64,000 nucleotides of DNA from Rhizophagus irregularis (lineage: Eukaryota > Glomeromycota > Glomeromycetes > Glomerales > Glomeraceae), in the NCBI RefSeq assembly GCF_026210795.1, contig NC_089439.1, positions 1,240,001 to 1,304,000 on the forward strand, read 5' to 3'. The position numbers and the translations under genes were made by a program. Under the pieces are notes generated by a model. It saw only the letters and a list, made by a program, of their open reading frames with translations, was not told where the DNA came from and ran no database searches. Shown piece after piece: positions 12,305 through 24,538 of this stretch; position 1 is the stretch's first letter, and the number at the start of each line of letters is the position of its first letter.

Positions 12305-15300
12305 TATAAATTTCCTAAATAATGAATTATTACTGATCATTATTATTGTGTTATTTGTGGAAAGTAGAAACGTCGTAACGTGAAATAATTTGGTGAAGTA
12401 AATATTTCAAGAGCATATTTACAACGAGTTATATTATTAGGAAAGACATTATTTTTACAAACATCTTCACTAAGAACTTTCTTAATAATAATAATTTTGG
12501 AATAACATCCAATAACTGATAAAGTAAGTTCTATCTATAATTGGTGAATATGAATTTGAACAACCTAATCACTTTATTCTTGCACCAGTAATTATTGCTT
12601 GATATGATTGATTTTTCTACCGATAATTATAATATCAGCTCCTGAAGTCGCCCTTACAAAAAAAAGAGAAACATAAAACTATTAAACCATATTATTATAA
12701 ATTATTCAAAAAATTTGGACCAAATATATAACCTGATTTTCCTTAAATATCTCATTATGTCCTTTTAACTCGATTATTTGATTTTGGCACCATGTTACCA
12801 CTGTTTTGATTTCAGTAAATTTGAACTCCCAAACTCCCATAAAAGATTTCGAAACCAACTAGATCTCCTTGTCGTAGATTTTTTTGTTTTGAAGTTAAAT
12901 ATTAGTATCGTACCTATCGTATTAAATTTTTAAAATTAATATCAATATTTATAACATACAGCATACGTTAAACTCAATATATGTATTTAAAATTTCTCTC
13001 AGCTTAGCACAGTTGTAGAATTAAATTTTCATGTTTAGTATCTAATATTTTATCTTTAATGCTTCTTGTTCAAAATTTAACATTCTTAACTTGAAGTACA
13101 ACTTGTAAAAAAAATAGTACCATCATGCTTAGTCCTTTTTTTGTCTTTCCATATTTAAAACATTTAGAGAAACTATTACAACTAACTAAATATGTCATTC
13201 AATATCATGGTCGCTGGTAATTTGATTTAGCAAATAACATTAGGCTACTTCAATGGACCAACAGTAGGCTAGTTTGATCAGCTTTTTAGTCATGTTACAC
13301 TAATCTCATGATCAAAGTTCAATTTTGAGTTGGTTTGATTGATAAACATAAGGCAACCAATAGTTATGGTTTTGTTTATTTTTGTCAGTATTTTTGTCTA
13401 CTCGACCAAAACAACCTATGTTTTTGGTGGTTCACGTTGAATGGTCAGTTGATCATTCTACAGTTAAATTTATTGGTCTGAATTTTTAGTGCAACTGACC
13501 AAATATCCCGTTCAATCAATTATGAACTGGCCTAGTTTTGCTGGTACACCATATACGTCTGATCGGGTTACACCAACCAATAAAACGTGTGATCAAAAAT
13601 GCTGATCAATCAATTATGAAGTAGTCTATTGAAATGAATTGAGAAATCAGATGATGTAACTTTGTACCATTAAAAAAAATCTCATAAAAAAATTTCCTAA
13701 TTTTTATATTGAATTAGGAAATTTTTTTAGCATAGAATAGTGTAGAATTCCTAAAAATTAAAAATTAGGAAATTTTTTTAGGAAAAATACAAAAATTTCA
13801 TTATTGGGAAAATTTATAAATTGAATTTCATTTAAATGAGATGATTCAAAAGAATTTATACATTCATTAATGAACAAATTACAATATTTCGAATTTTTTT
13901 GACTTTAACCTTTACATTGTTGTATATAATAATTAATAAGAGGAAATTTTATATAAAACTAAATCAATATATATATATTAAAATTAGAAATATTATGATT
14001 AAAAACTAACAAAATTATTTTATTAAATATATTAAATCTTTTCTTTAAGTAAGGGTTATTATTAATACCTTTAACCACTGGATCATGTGTTAATTTAATA
14101 TTTGAAGATAAAAAATGAATTAAATATAGAATTTAAAAAGAAAGAGAGAAAAAAAGTACATTATTTTTATAAAATATAATAATAATAATACATCATGTAT
14201 TCACTAGAAATCTAAACCTATTTGTTAAAAGGAAGTGAAATGAATTATTGAATTAATGATGTTATTTTGAATTATAGGATTTCGTCATTTAAGCGTGATC
14301 ATTGCCTAAGTGTTTATGTTCATCTTTTATGGATTGCGAATTAATGCTTATCCGCATCAACAAAATGGTAAGTATAATCACATCATATATAATGTATCTT
14401 GAAGGAATACTCATTTATCATCATTATTTATAGAAATATTCATTTGAATAAACATTAATAAGCAGATGCAATCAAAAAAATAGGATATGTATTTTATACA
14501 ACCATTATATCTTTTAAGTGTTACTTCGCTGGAACCCAATGATGTGTAATAGTATGGTACAGAGATTTTTAGCTAAAGCCATGTTATTGCACTATGTGTT
14601 TATAGTATGTATTTAACTATACTTATTTTACTTATTTTTATTTATAATTACATCTACTGTAGATGTACCAGAAAGCATGTTTTAAAAATATCCTCAGGAC
14701 GAAGAAAATTTCTCCTATAGAATTTCGAAGAATAAAGGGGCATAGAACGTATCAATATAACTTAGTGGAACTGGCTAACAATAGTCTACATGCAAGTTCG
14801 TATTTGTGAAGCAATTCCCTTTGGGATTCCAATTTTCTACACATGGATGACGAATTTCCTTTTAAATATTATATCTCTTAAATAGCACATTGTCGCAATT
14901 TAGTAAAAAATCTGATTCATATTTGGATTATTGTATACGATAATTCTTGTGAAAAATATTATAATAAAAATTATTCGCATATTAGGATCTTTATTAATGA
15001 TAGATTGATAGAAAAAAATCTGAAGTTAGTGTTTGAAATATAAAAGTAACCCATCTCAATCATAAACTATGTTTTGGTTTTCAATTTCGAATTTATCACT
15101 TTGATGTGATGCATATTACAAATAACCATCGGTATATAACTAGGAATCAGTTGAATTCTATTACTCATTATTTGTTGTCAATAAATAGTAAAGAAATCTA
15201 TATTTTTTTTTTTGAGTACAAAAATACGAAGTAAAAAAATGAAAGGAATTAGAAGAAAAAAGACAGATATCGTATTTTACTAAATACTGTTAACCGTTAC

Positions 15301-15340
15301 TCTAATAATATGAAAATCACAAAATCATTTGGTAATCATT
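12305..15340. other. Spacer with degenerate inverted repeats
   Basis: No gene recognised. About 13233-13635 has loosely inverted ends (TAGGCTACTTCAAT... against ...ATTATGAAGTAGTCTA) but no target duplication I can fit, so it may be an old MITE. At 13688-13732 a perfect 17-bp stem (AAAAAAATTTCCTAATT with its inverse) forms a hairpin; a third copy of one arm lies at 13766. Confidence 0.4.
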
Positions 15341-15344
15341 ACAA

Positions 15345-15960
15345 ATGACTATATTTACTGGAATTTATATCATAATTGGACATGTCTCTTCAAATTCTTC
15401 TGTCGATGCACCTTTCTCGTTTTCTTTGGGATTAAAGTTCGTCTGCAGTTTATTGTTTTCAGACTTAATGGGATCAATACCATTAAGGACTGAAATCACT
15501 TCGCAAATATCTGGTCTTTTATCAGGTTCACATTTCCAACATTCTGTTTAATTGATTAATAAAGTTAGATATTTAGATGCAATTCCAAAAGCATAATTTC
15601 GCATTATTTTTATATTCACTTTGATAAAGTGCAACAAATTTACTATTTGTACTTAGCATAGGATTCTCTCTTTTACCATCATTAATTTCGAGTATGATTT
15701 CGTAATCATTTTTTTTTGTTTCATAATCAAAGGGCGATGAACAGCTCGTCAATTCCCAGAACACTAATGCCAAACTATATATGTTAGAAATCACAAATAC
15801 CATAAAAAAATTTAGGATTCACGTAGGGAATTGTGCCACGTCGACTAGTGGAAACTTTATCCCCTTGTAGAAGTGAGCAGCTGAAATCAGCCAATTTTAC
15901 AGTATAGAATATAGATTATGTTTCAAGAGTTGTGAACATGAGAAACGATTTTAATCATCA
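15345..15960 (-). pseudogene. Protein kinase C-lobe relic (TKL-like)
   Basis: Minus-strand fragments fall in kinase order. VKLADFSCSLLQGDK at about 15905-15860 is the activation-loop start, with DFS in place of DFG. RGTIPYVNPKFF follows. Then SNIYSLALVFWELTS with SSPFDYET is the region around subdomain IX. VALYQ is joined across a likely intron (donor GTGAAT, acceptor AACAG) to KCWKCEPDKRPDI, the subdomain XI arginine region. The tail is acidic and polar. Between PKFF and NIYSLAL the usual residues are missing and the frame shifts, and I could not assemble the N-lobe or the HRD loop upstream. It resembles the expanded TKL-type kinases of glomeromycotan fungi. Non-functional as it stands. Confidence 0.7.
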
Positions 15961-18259
15961 TGCAGAATATAAAATAGATTAGGTTTCTATCCACTCCCAC
16001 ACCAGAATCCTTTTCGAGAATAAGAGTATGGCAATATTAATAGGACCATGCGCCTAAGGTTTTGTGTTGGTATGGGAACATGCAGAACATTAATGAAAAA
16101 AGATACATAAATGCGATCAGTGTAAAAACTCATTGGCTGATATCCAACACCTCGTTCGCACTTCGAAATCCAGTGATTTCATTTCGTGTCTTTTTATCAT
16201 CTATGAAGGAATCAGTGAGGAGACAGTCTATTTCTAGTTCATAAACATCCCAGGTTCCGTCTCTATTCATATGATACACTTTTATCATCCTATTATTGAA
16301 CAAATTTTTACTTTATATCCTCTGGTCATCTTAAAATAAAAATTGAACTGGGTTCACAGTATCATGTAATCTGTAACTGTGGTAAATAAAAAGTTCATGA
16401 TAGTTAAATCCATGTATTCGAAACTATGAACTACGAAATCAAAAATTTTTTACTTCTTATTTTGCTCTTTGAGCAGTCTCTGACTGAAAAACATAAATGT
16501 CCTGGCATAAAAAGTTACCTTTCTTTGTAAAATAAAAACAGTCTTTTTGTCTATAGTAATAATTGTTTTGATCAGACTCTTCACTTCATCTAAAACGAGC
16601 AGTCTAACAATAAATTACTTTGCGGTAGCGAAGTGTTCATATATGAAAGTAAACAATTAAGATACGATATATTGATCTAATAATATCTTGTGAATATTGC
16701 TTTATTTAGCATTGTAAAATTCTTGTTTGATAATGGAAATACATTCAGTATACAGTACATATATCAACTAATGAACATAATTATCCAATTGTCATTGACA
16801 ATACCACTTAACTAAACTATGCTATCAGTACACATATTTTTTTAGGGGATGAATTTGACTTTCGACAATATGAATGGTGGTTTAATGAAGATCCAGTTGG
16901 TAAATGGGATGAGATTATGGTATTGATCGTGGATTTTACCCGTTCCTAACGTAAATAAATAAAAGATGAGAATAAAAAATGAGAATAAACTGTGGAGTTA
17001 CAGTTTAAAGATTTATGAAGTAAAGTTCTTACCAACAATGAATATAGGGTCGATACTACAGTGATTATGTTCAAAAAATTCGCATTTTCAGTCAGGAGCA
17101 ATACTTTCGATATTAGATTGCAATGGTATAGGCCATCATACGTCAAATCGGTGCTAAATATTTTAATTTCACTCCCTATTGGTTTTACATCTGATTAGTC
17201 AATAATCAACATTAGTAAACCATACAACTATACTTACCATAAATTAATATGCCATATGTTTCCAGACCAGCCATGTAACTGTAAACGTTAATAAGATAGT
17301 CTAAAGACCCTTCATAAATTCTGCTAACTTTATAATGTGTTAATTTACGGCGATAGTGCAATGAGGTGGCTTTATCTCGCCAAATATGAGTTCCCTGTCA
17401 GCCTCTTCAATATTTACGAGAATCCAAAAGTCTGGCTTCCTACCATAATTGTGATCATCTAATAAACGTCTCTCTTTAGAACTTTCAGATTCGCCATTTG
17501 CCCTGTTCCAATAATAAGATGTGAGCATATATTAATATGCCATAGTTAAAATTTACAGTAATAAGAATCTTACCAAACTAATGAAAATTCAGCTTTATTA
17601 AAAATTTCCTCAAGTATTTGATGACAGTACCGATGGACAAACGTATCTTCATCCATTTTTTTATTCTCATTGTAACTTACCGAGGATAAATAGGTAATGC
17701 TGCAGGGAAAAAATGAGTATCAGTGATACATTGATGAAATAGGTTTATTAACTAAGAACATACAAATTCCTTGCAACTATTTGCACACAATCAAAAATGT
17801 CTTTGTCTTCGCTTGTTAATAACGTATTCCCTTTTGCCCAATTATTGCGCCACTTTGTATCAAGTTGTTCTTTGTCGCTCAAAAGCTAAAAAATAAATAA
17901 ACAATTAATGTGGTTACTGAGTTTATAATAAATGCAAGGAAGGTACTTACCCTGTTGTATTCAATTATTACTAGGTCAGCGACTGTTGGCAACTCTTTCG
18001 GAATCAATAATCTCAGATGAGCCTAGGGCTCCGATCAGTTTCGGTAAATACCGAATCGAACCGACCGGTTTCGGTATCGGACCGGTTTCGGTTTTTCGAT
18101 TTACCGAACCGAATCCTTCGGTAAATTTACCGATCGGTTTCGGTAATTTCGGTTTCGGTATCAGTTTTGCGATTTACTGAACCGAATTACCGAATAAAGT
18201 TAGTACAGTAAATTCGGTAATACAGATTGATTTTATCAATCTTTTTTTTTAAAAAAATT

Positions 18260-18465
18260 CTTTCGTTAATAATTTCCTTTACCCTTTCGTTAATAATTAC
18301 CCTTTCATTAATAATTACCCTTTCGTTAATAATTAATTACCCTTTCGTTAATAATTAATTACCCTTTCGTTAATAATTAATTTCCCCTTTCGTTAATAAT
18401 TAATTTCCCCTTCGTTAATAATTTTCCTTTCGTTAATAATTTTTCTTTCGTTAATATTAATTACT
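18260..18465. repeat. Short tandem repeat of CCCTTTCGTTAATAATTA
   Basis: About nine to ten imperfect copies of an 18-22 bp unit built on CTTTCGTTAATAATT lie between the left end of hAT element 1 and its transposase start. They would form most of the leader of the transposase transcript. Confidence 0.85.
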
Positions 18466-18504
18466 ACATACTATTTTTTTTTAATACTTTAATCTAATAT
18501 AATA

Positions 18505-21269
18505 ATGACGGATTCAGAAACTGATCAAACTGATGAAGAAATGGAGGAAGAAGTGGAAAAAGAAGTGCTGGTGGAGGAAGAAGTGGACGAAAAAGTGGAC
18601 GAAGAAGTGGACGAAGAAAATGAAGAAGGAGACGAGCATGAAGTGGAACAAGATGAAGGAAATAATACTAAGCGTAATACTAATAAGCGTAGTTGGGTTT
18701 GGGAGCATTTTAAGTTCGAAGACTCAGCGAAAAAAGCCAGGTGTAACTATTGCAAGAGTTTGATCAGTTGTAATAAAGGCAGTACCACTGGACTATCAAA
18801 CCATCTTAAAAGCAAACATAGTTTAACAAAAGATCAAGGAAGAGGACAACTCACTATACGTGAGGTCATCAATAATTCTAAAGCAATTGTAAGTGATCAT
18901 TTGTGATATTAAATATGAATATTTTTTAATTTTTTCATATATTTTTATTCATATTAAATTTAGGTATACAGTAAAGAAACTTTTAGGAAATTTCTTATTG
19001 AATGGATCGTAAAAAATGATCTTCCTTTCACATGTGTAGAATCGAAAGATTTTAGAAATATGATTTGTCTTTTGCGCAAGGATGCATTTATACCGTCCGC
19101 CGACACAATAAAAAATGATATAATATCAATTTTTAATGAAAGTAAAAAAAAAATTTGTTCTATTTTACAGGTATTATATTTGTATTTTTGAATAATATTT
19201 TATTTGAATTATTTGAATTCTACTAATTAATTCAATTTTTGTAGAATATGTCTAAAAAAATTTCTTTCACAATAGACGGCTGGACTTCTTCAAATAATAT
19301 ATCTTTTTAGGCATAACAGCCCATTTGGTCACAAATGAATGGGAATTAAAGAGCTTCCTTTTAGATTTTATAAAGCTCGATGGTCCGCACTCAGGTGATA
19401 ATATTAAGGAGGCTTTTCTAAAAAGTTTGAGAAGCTATAACATTGAATTAAAGGTTAGTTTTATAAATAGTGAGATAATTTAAAAACAGAAAACAAAGTT
19501 AAAAAAATTTTTTTATATAGATCCTTAGTGTAACTACGGATAACGCTAGTAACAACGTCACATTCCTCCAGGCTGTTGAAAACGAATTATCCAAAAAATT
19601 TATTGATTTTAATAGTAAAGATAAACATGTGCGTTGTTTGGCCCATGTTATGAATTTGGCTGCACAACAAGCCCTTGTTACGCTCAAAGCCATAGAGGAT
19701 AATGAACCATCAAATGAAAATAGTGGTCTTATACATAAGGTAGATTTTATCCTTTTCTTTTTTTAATTAATAATTAATAAATTTATTAATTATATTCTTT
19801 TTTAGCTTCGTACTCTCATTAAAAAAATTAAATCATCCCCGCAGCAACAAGAAAAATTTCAAGCTCAATGTAGAGTCGCAAATATTTCCAAATTAAATGT
19901 AATACTTGATGTGCGTACGAGGTGGAACTCGACCTACGATATGCTTGTAAGAGCGAGAATTCTCAAAGAAGTAAGTTCATTTTATTTTATTATTTTAATT
20001 TTATTTTAATTATTTTATTAAAAATTAATTATAGCTTTATTTTTTCAGCCAATTAATACATTAAGTAATAGCGACCCAAGCCTTCGTGCTTTGACAATTA
20101 GTGAAGATGAATGGGCTCGCCTTGGTGAAATAGAATTATTATTAAAGGTTTGATTAATATTATTTATGTATTTACATGATATTATATATTTTTTATGGTT
20201 TTAAATAAAAAAAATATATATATTTTTTAGTGTTTTGCTAAGGCAACCAAACAAATTTGTGGTGAAACTTATCCAACGATTTCTTACATGATTCCAATAT
20301 TTAATATTTTATTAAACAAATTGGAAGATTTTCGAGATACCTCGGGTCGATTTGAGAATGGAAAAGTAAATTGTAATTTATTTAGTATTTTTATATTATT
20401 AATTGTAATTAATTTCTCTTTTTTAATAGGAAGCGGCGATCAACGCTATTAACAAGCTAAAAGATTATTATAATAAAACTGATACAACTTTATATTCAGC
20501 TTCACTGAGTAAGTTATTATACATTTTATATATACATTAATTTAGTTTATTATTAATTTTGCTAAATTTTTTTTTAATATTTTTTACAATAGTTTTAGAT
20601 CCACGTCTTAAATTAGAATACATGAAAGATAATGAGTGGGAGAAATCTTGGATTGATAAAACAAAGAATGACGTACGTATGAACTTAAAATTTTTTAATT
20701 CATTTGATTTAAATCATATTGTAATTTCTTCATCTCATATTATATTAACAATTTGATAGGTGTCCGAAATCTATAATACGTTATATGCACCACAAGAAAT
20801 TCAAAATATTAGCATAGAATATAATTCTTCTGATGAAGACCTAGTTTCCCATATTTCAAAACGACGGCATACAGAACCTATAAGTGAATTAGATCGTTAC
20901 CTAAAAGCTGATCGTGCGCAAGCTCTTACTGATATTTTAAATTGGTGGAAAGTAAGTTTTATTATTTGAAGCATATTTAATTAATTAATTATTTATTTTG
21001 TAACTTTTTTTTATAAATAGCGACACGAGGAGGAATACCCACATTTAGCAATCATGGCAAAAGATTTCCTCGGAGTTCCAGGTTTTTTATCTATAATTTT
21101 TAATTATTTAATTATTTTTCAATAATATTTATTGTAAAAATATTCTTATTAAATAGCAACAAGTGCGCCTTCTGAACGAATTTTTTCTAGTGCTGCTGAT
21201 GTTATTACTTATGATAGAGCGAGTCTTGCTCCTGAAATGGTACGTTCAGTCATGTGCTTAAAACATTAG
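18505..21269 (+). pseudogene. hAT transposase of element 1 (one frameshift)
   Basis: About twelve exons with short introns; exon 1 is 18505-18888 and ends at GTAAGT. Domains in order: a very acidic N-terminus (Glu/Asp/Val-rich, about residues 9-60); a BED-type zinc finger (WVWEHF, then CNYCKSLISCNKG, then HLKSKH); the RNase H-like catalytic core with TIDGWTSSNN and TTDNASNN; CLAHVMNLAAQ; VRTRWNSTYDML; and the C-terminal hAT dimerisation region (NWWKRHEEEYPHLA, then ATSAPSERIFSSA). It stops at TAG 21267-21269. The T-run at 19304-19308 is one base short compared with element 2 (where SISFLGITAHW reads through). This shifts the frame in exon 3, so the copy should not make full-length transposase. 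Confidence 0.9.
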
Positions 21270-22971
21270 TACCGCTCAGGTTTATTAGATTAATTGATAT
21301 ATATAAAGAATTTTATAAAAAAAAAATTAAATTCTTGCATGTGTTTTTTTTTGCGTAAATATTTTTTTTTGTTTTGATAAAAGGAATTATTCAGTATTAT
21401 GTGGCAAATGTAAAAACTCGCTTTATTAATAATACATGCAAATAAATACAAAGTTCAGTGTTATAACTTTTCGAAACATTTTTTTATAACGTTTCGCAGT
21501 ATTTTTTAATCATTTTTTAAATAAAAAAAAAATAAAAAACGTTTATAGTAATTATTTTTAAATAAAAAAAATAAAAAAACGGTTTGTTTTTTTCTAATAA
21601 TGTTCGGTAAATCGGTTCGATTTTTGGTAATTACCGATCGGTTTCAGTATTAGTGATTACCGAAACTGATAGGCTTCGGTAATTATAAATACCGAAACCG
21701 ATTATTTCGATTTGGTTTCGGTTTTTGTAAAAACCGAACCGAACTGAACTGATCGGAGCCCTAGATGAGCCTCTTTCCATATCTTTTCAGAATATTTAAC
21801 ATATTCTGGTTTAAGTTCATTGCAATACATAATCGACGATAGGCACCTGTAAGTAATTACGGAGTAACGATTATAGCGAATTTCTGTATTTTTGGGTGCA
21901 CCCTACGGATGGTTTCACTAGCCCAGTCTCTGACAGCATAAAAAACTTACAATATCATATCGATTTCTTTTGCATATGATAAAATCAGATCAGTTTTCAA
22001 CTTTTCGATTGATTCCACTTGTAATTTACGAAAATCAGTAGAGATGTTGTAACCATCCGGTATTATCCACTATATAAAAAGAACGGGATTTGACTATACC
22101 AGGACAAAGACGTCACAAACCCATATTACAATACTTACATCATTCTTGAAGACATTATTTATGACAACATTATCAATCGCATGACTTCACGATAAAACGA
22201 CCTTAGATAATACAAACTAAATTAACTATTGTTTATTTTAAACGGCTGTACACCAACTTTCACTAACCTTATATTTCGTTGAACCCCTCCTGTTTGTGCT
22301 ATAAAGGGATTATTGTCATTCCCATGGCCTACATCAGAATCGTTGTAGCAATTTGACTTTGAGAGGAATACAGATTAGAAACATAATACAGAAAGTAAAA
22401 CAAAATCGTCAAAATTCATGTCAGAATTTACTGAAAAGAGAGAACCGTCATCTCCCCTTTCCTTAGGAGAACCATGTGTTTCATCTTCTACATTCCTTTG
22501 TCATTCTAGAGTCTGACTTTTGCCATCTTTGATAGTGGTTTCAGCCTACGTTCAAGTTTATTTTGTTTATAACAAATTTAAGGAGGACCTTTAATCTTAA
22601 AATATTGGTTAAAAATTTCTTACAGGCTTTTGTTTTTTTCCCCTTCTGATTGCTATCATTTCGTCAATGGGTTGTTTACCATTCCTATAGGAGCGTTTAT
22701 ATCCTTGAATAATATTCCCGGTTCTACTGATTTGTAAACTACCACGGAATAAATCACAAGATAAATCACAAGATAAAAATACATTTTAAGCGTTTATCTC
22801 GTTATTCTTCACCGCATTATGTTATTTCATTCTAGGTAAGGACTTCAACCAAAAATCATCAATGTGTCCTATATTTTTGAAATCGACCTTATATGAAAAA
22901 TATACAAGTTAATGTATCAAGGCTATCAAAACTAAAAAAATAAGAGGACTAGTAGCGGACTAGCTAAACTA

Positions 22972-23089
22972 CAGCGGAGACGAAGTCTATAACTATGCGA
23001 AGACTAAGTTCTATAGGTAGCTATATCTAACAGCGGAGACGAAGTCCATAACCATGTGAAGGCAAAGTTCCATGGGTAGCTACTGCTAG
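22972..23089. repeat. 59-bp tandem duplication inside the split gene
   Basis: CAGCGGAGACGAAGTCTATA... at 22972-23030 is followed directly by a second, slightly diverged copy (CAGCGGAGACGAAGTCCATA...) from 23031. It lies just downstream (minus sense) of the probable donor of the first exon, so it is probably intronic. Confidence 0.75.
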
Positions 23090-23399
23090 CAAATAAGCTG
23101 TTACATAAATTACTGAGAACGCTAACCTGAAATTGTTTTTTGAGACGTATTGCATTATTCTTCTCTTCTTCTGTGCTTTGTTCTTTTATCTTCTGCAACT
23201 GTGTGTTAAATCTTCTCATTATGCTTGCTTTATTTAAACCGAAGTTACTTTTTTTCCAAAATGCGTGGTACTGAACCACGTCCCAGTCGTTGCATGAAGT
23301 ATTTAGGAAATAATCGAAGCCTGGTCCAGGTTCTTTAATTTCAAATAACATTTTTATGGTAAGAGAAGTCAGTTTCAACTTATTCGCTCATTTTTTACT

Positions 23400-24538
23400 C
23401 CACATTTTTACACTTATTGGGAATACCAACTACATCTTGTATTTCCATAAAGAGTAAAGTATAACAGATAACCCGATATAGTAAATGACTTTGATGAACA
23501 AAAAATTTCTGATAATTATATGTTGTCCACTAGTATTGGAAATAATGAGATCATGACCCAAGGTCTCAGTCGTCTTATATCACAGTTATTTCTTCTCTGC
23601 AGGTTGGTCTAATGCTAAAGAACATATAGCAGCCAAGTATTTCTAGTAGCAATAAAAATACAGGACGTAGCTAAAAGTAACAAAAACTTAAACACATAAC
23701 AAAGAAGTTTCACAATATGGGAATACCAACAGCGAAGTTTTCTGTTTTTATTCTTTGACTTATGAGTTAATCCAGAATAGGTAAATCATAGCATTTTGTA
23801 CAAACCAGCAGTTTAACTAAATAATTCGGGAGATGTACTTTGTGTCACAAAATTTCTGTCACATCAATGTATAACTTACAGTTTAGGTGTGATGTTTTAT
23901 GCGGTGAACTTGTATGAAATTTTTTTGGGGCGTTGCTCAGTTCTACTGAAATATGCGTGTACTGTACATTTACTGTAATACAGGCTGTCATTAGGATTTG
24001 TGAATTGTATTATTGGTCAACTATATGATTCGCAGAATATGGATCACATCATTGCGTAATTTACGTGATGAAGAATTTTTTTAAAAAAAATGCAGTAGAG
24101 TTCTGTTACTAGCCTCCTACTAAATTTATCGCCAACTAGCCATAGGTTTTCTCATAAATAGCTCTGTAACTGATTTTTTCAAGGCAAATAAGTTGTATAT
24201 ATACCCTGGCTTAGAGTATAATATGAGCGGTTTAAAATTTTCATTGCATAATTATACAGATCCAGAATTTGATCTTTCCGCATCTCAATTCTTTCTTTCT
24301 GTTACCATTATTACCAACATTATCAATATATCTATTCACAATTTGTAGACGAGTTTCTAATACTGAACAAATGAAAATGGTTGCAGTATATTATAAATTA
24401 AATGTGTCATGATACGAACAAACATTTCACGAACACCAAACACATATTTTTTAACATAAATCACTTTGTGAGCTCCTCTCAGATTGTGTCGTTCTCTCAA
24501 CCAATGGGATCGGAACAAAGATATCAAAAAAAGGTAAG
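23400..24538. other. Spacer
   Basis: No gene or repeat recognised between the putative 5' end of the split gene and the next element. Confidence 0.5.

Larger units (their letters stand above)
18016..21771 (+). mobile_element. hAT element 1 (TAGGGYTCCGATC family), 3740 bp, with 8-bp target duplication
   Basis: The element spans 18024-21763. Left end TAGGGCTCCGATCAGTT; the reverse complement of the right end is identical over these 17 bases. The flanking direct repeat GATGAGCC occurs at 18016-18023 and 21764-21771. Both subterminal regions are packed with CGGTTTCGGTA / ACCGAAACCG motifs, typical binding-site clusters of hAT transposases. It carries a plus-strand multi-exon transposase gene with one frameshift. 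It shares its end sequence with element 2 at 55377-58912 and sits inside an exon of the gene at 16817-23378. Confidence 0.95.
16817..23378 (-). pseudogene. Multi-exon gene with PD-(D/E)XK-like segment, split by a hAT insertion
   Basis: At least a dozen GT-AG exons can be chained on the minus strand. The first coding block (23378-about 23128) holds EPGPGFDYFLNTSCND. Later exons are 22356-22268, 22184-22139, 22069-21951, 21846-17951 (interrupted by the element at 18024-21763), 17885-17764, 17699-17574, 17502 onward, then 17190-17033 and 16945-16817. Removing the element and one 8-bp duplication restores a continuous frame (EYVKYSEKIWKEAH then LRLLIPKELP), so the insertion hit an exon. Near the C-terminus RKPDFWILVNIEE followed by ELIFGEIKPP fits the D...ExK pattern of PD-(D/E)XK nuclease-like folds. 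Other lesions: a TGA at 22503-22501, a TAA at 17342-17340 and a one-base frameshift near 17316. Function unknown; it looks like a lineage-specific expanded family. The exon chain is by eye, and the 5' start and last exon are the least certain parts. Confidence 0.65.

Noticed and set aside
13233..13643. MITE at 13.2-13.6 kb
   Set aside because: The inverted ends are too diverged and no 8-bp or TA duplication fits.
18514..18763. His/Phe-rich and Lys/Trp-rich frames overlapping the hAT transposase start
   Set aside because: Alternative frames of the acidic GAAGAAGTGGA-type coding repeat of the transposase.
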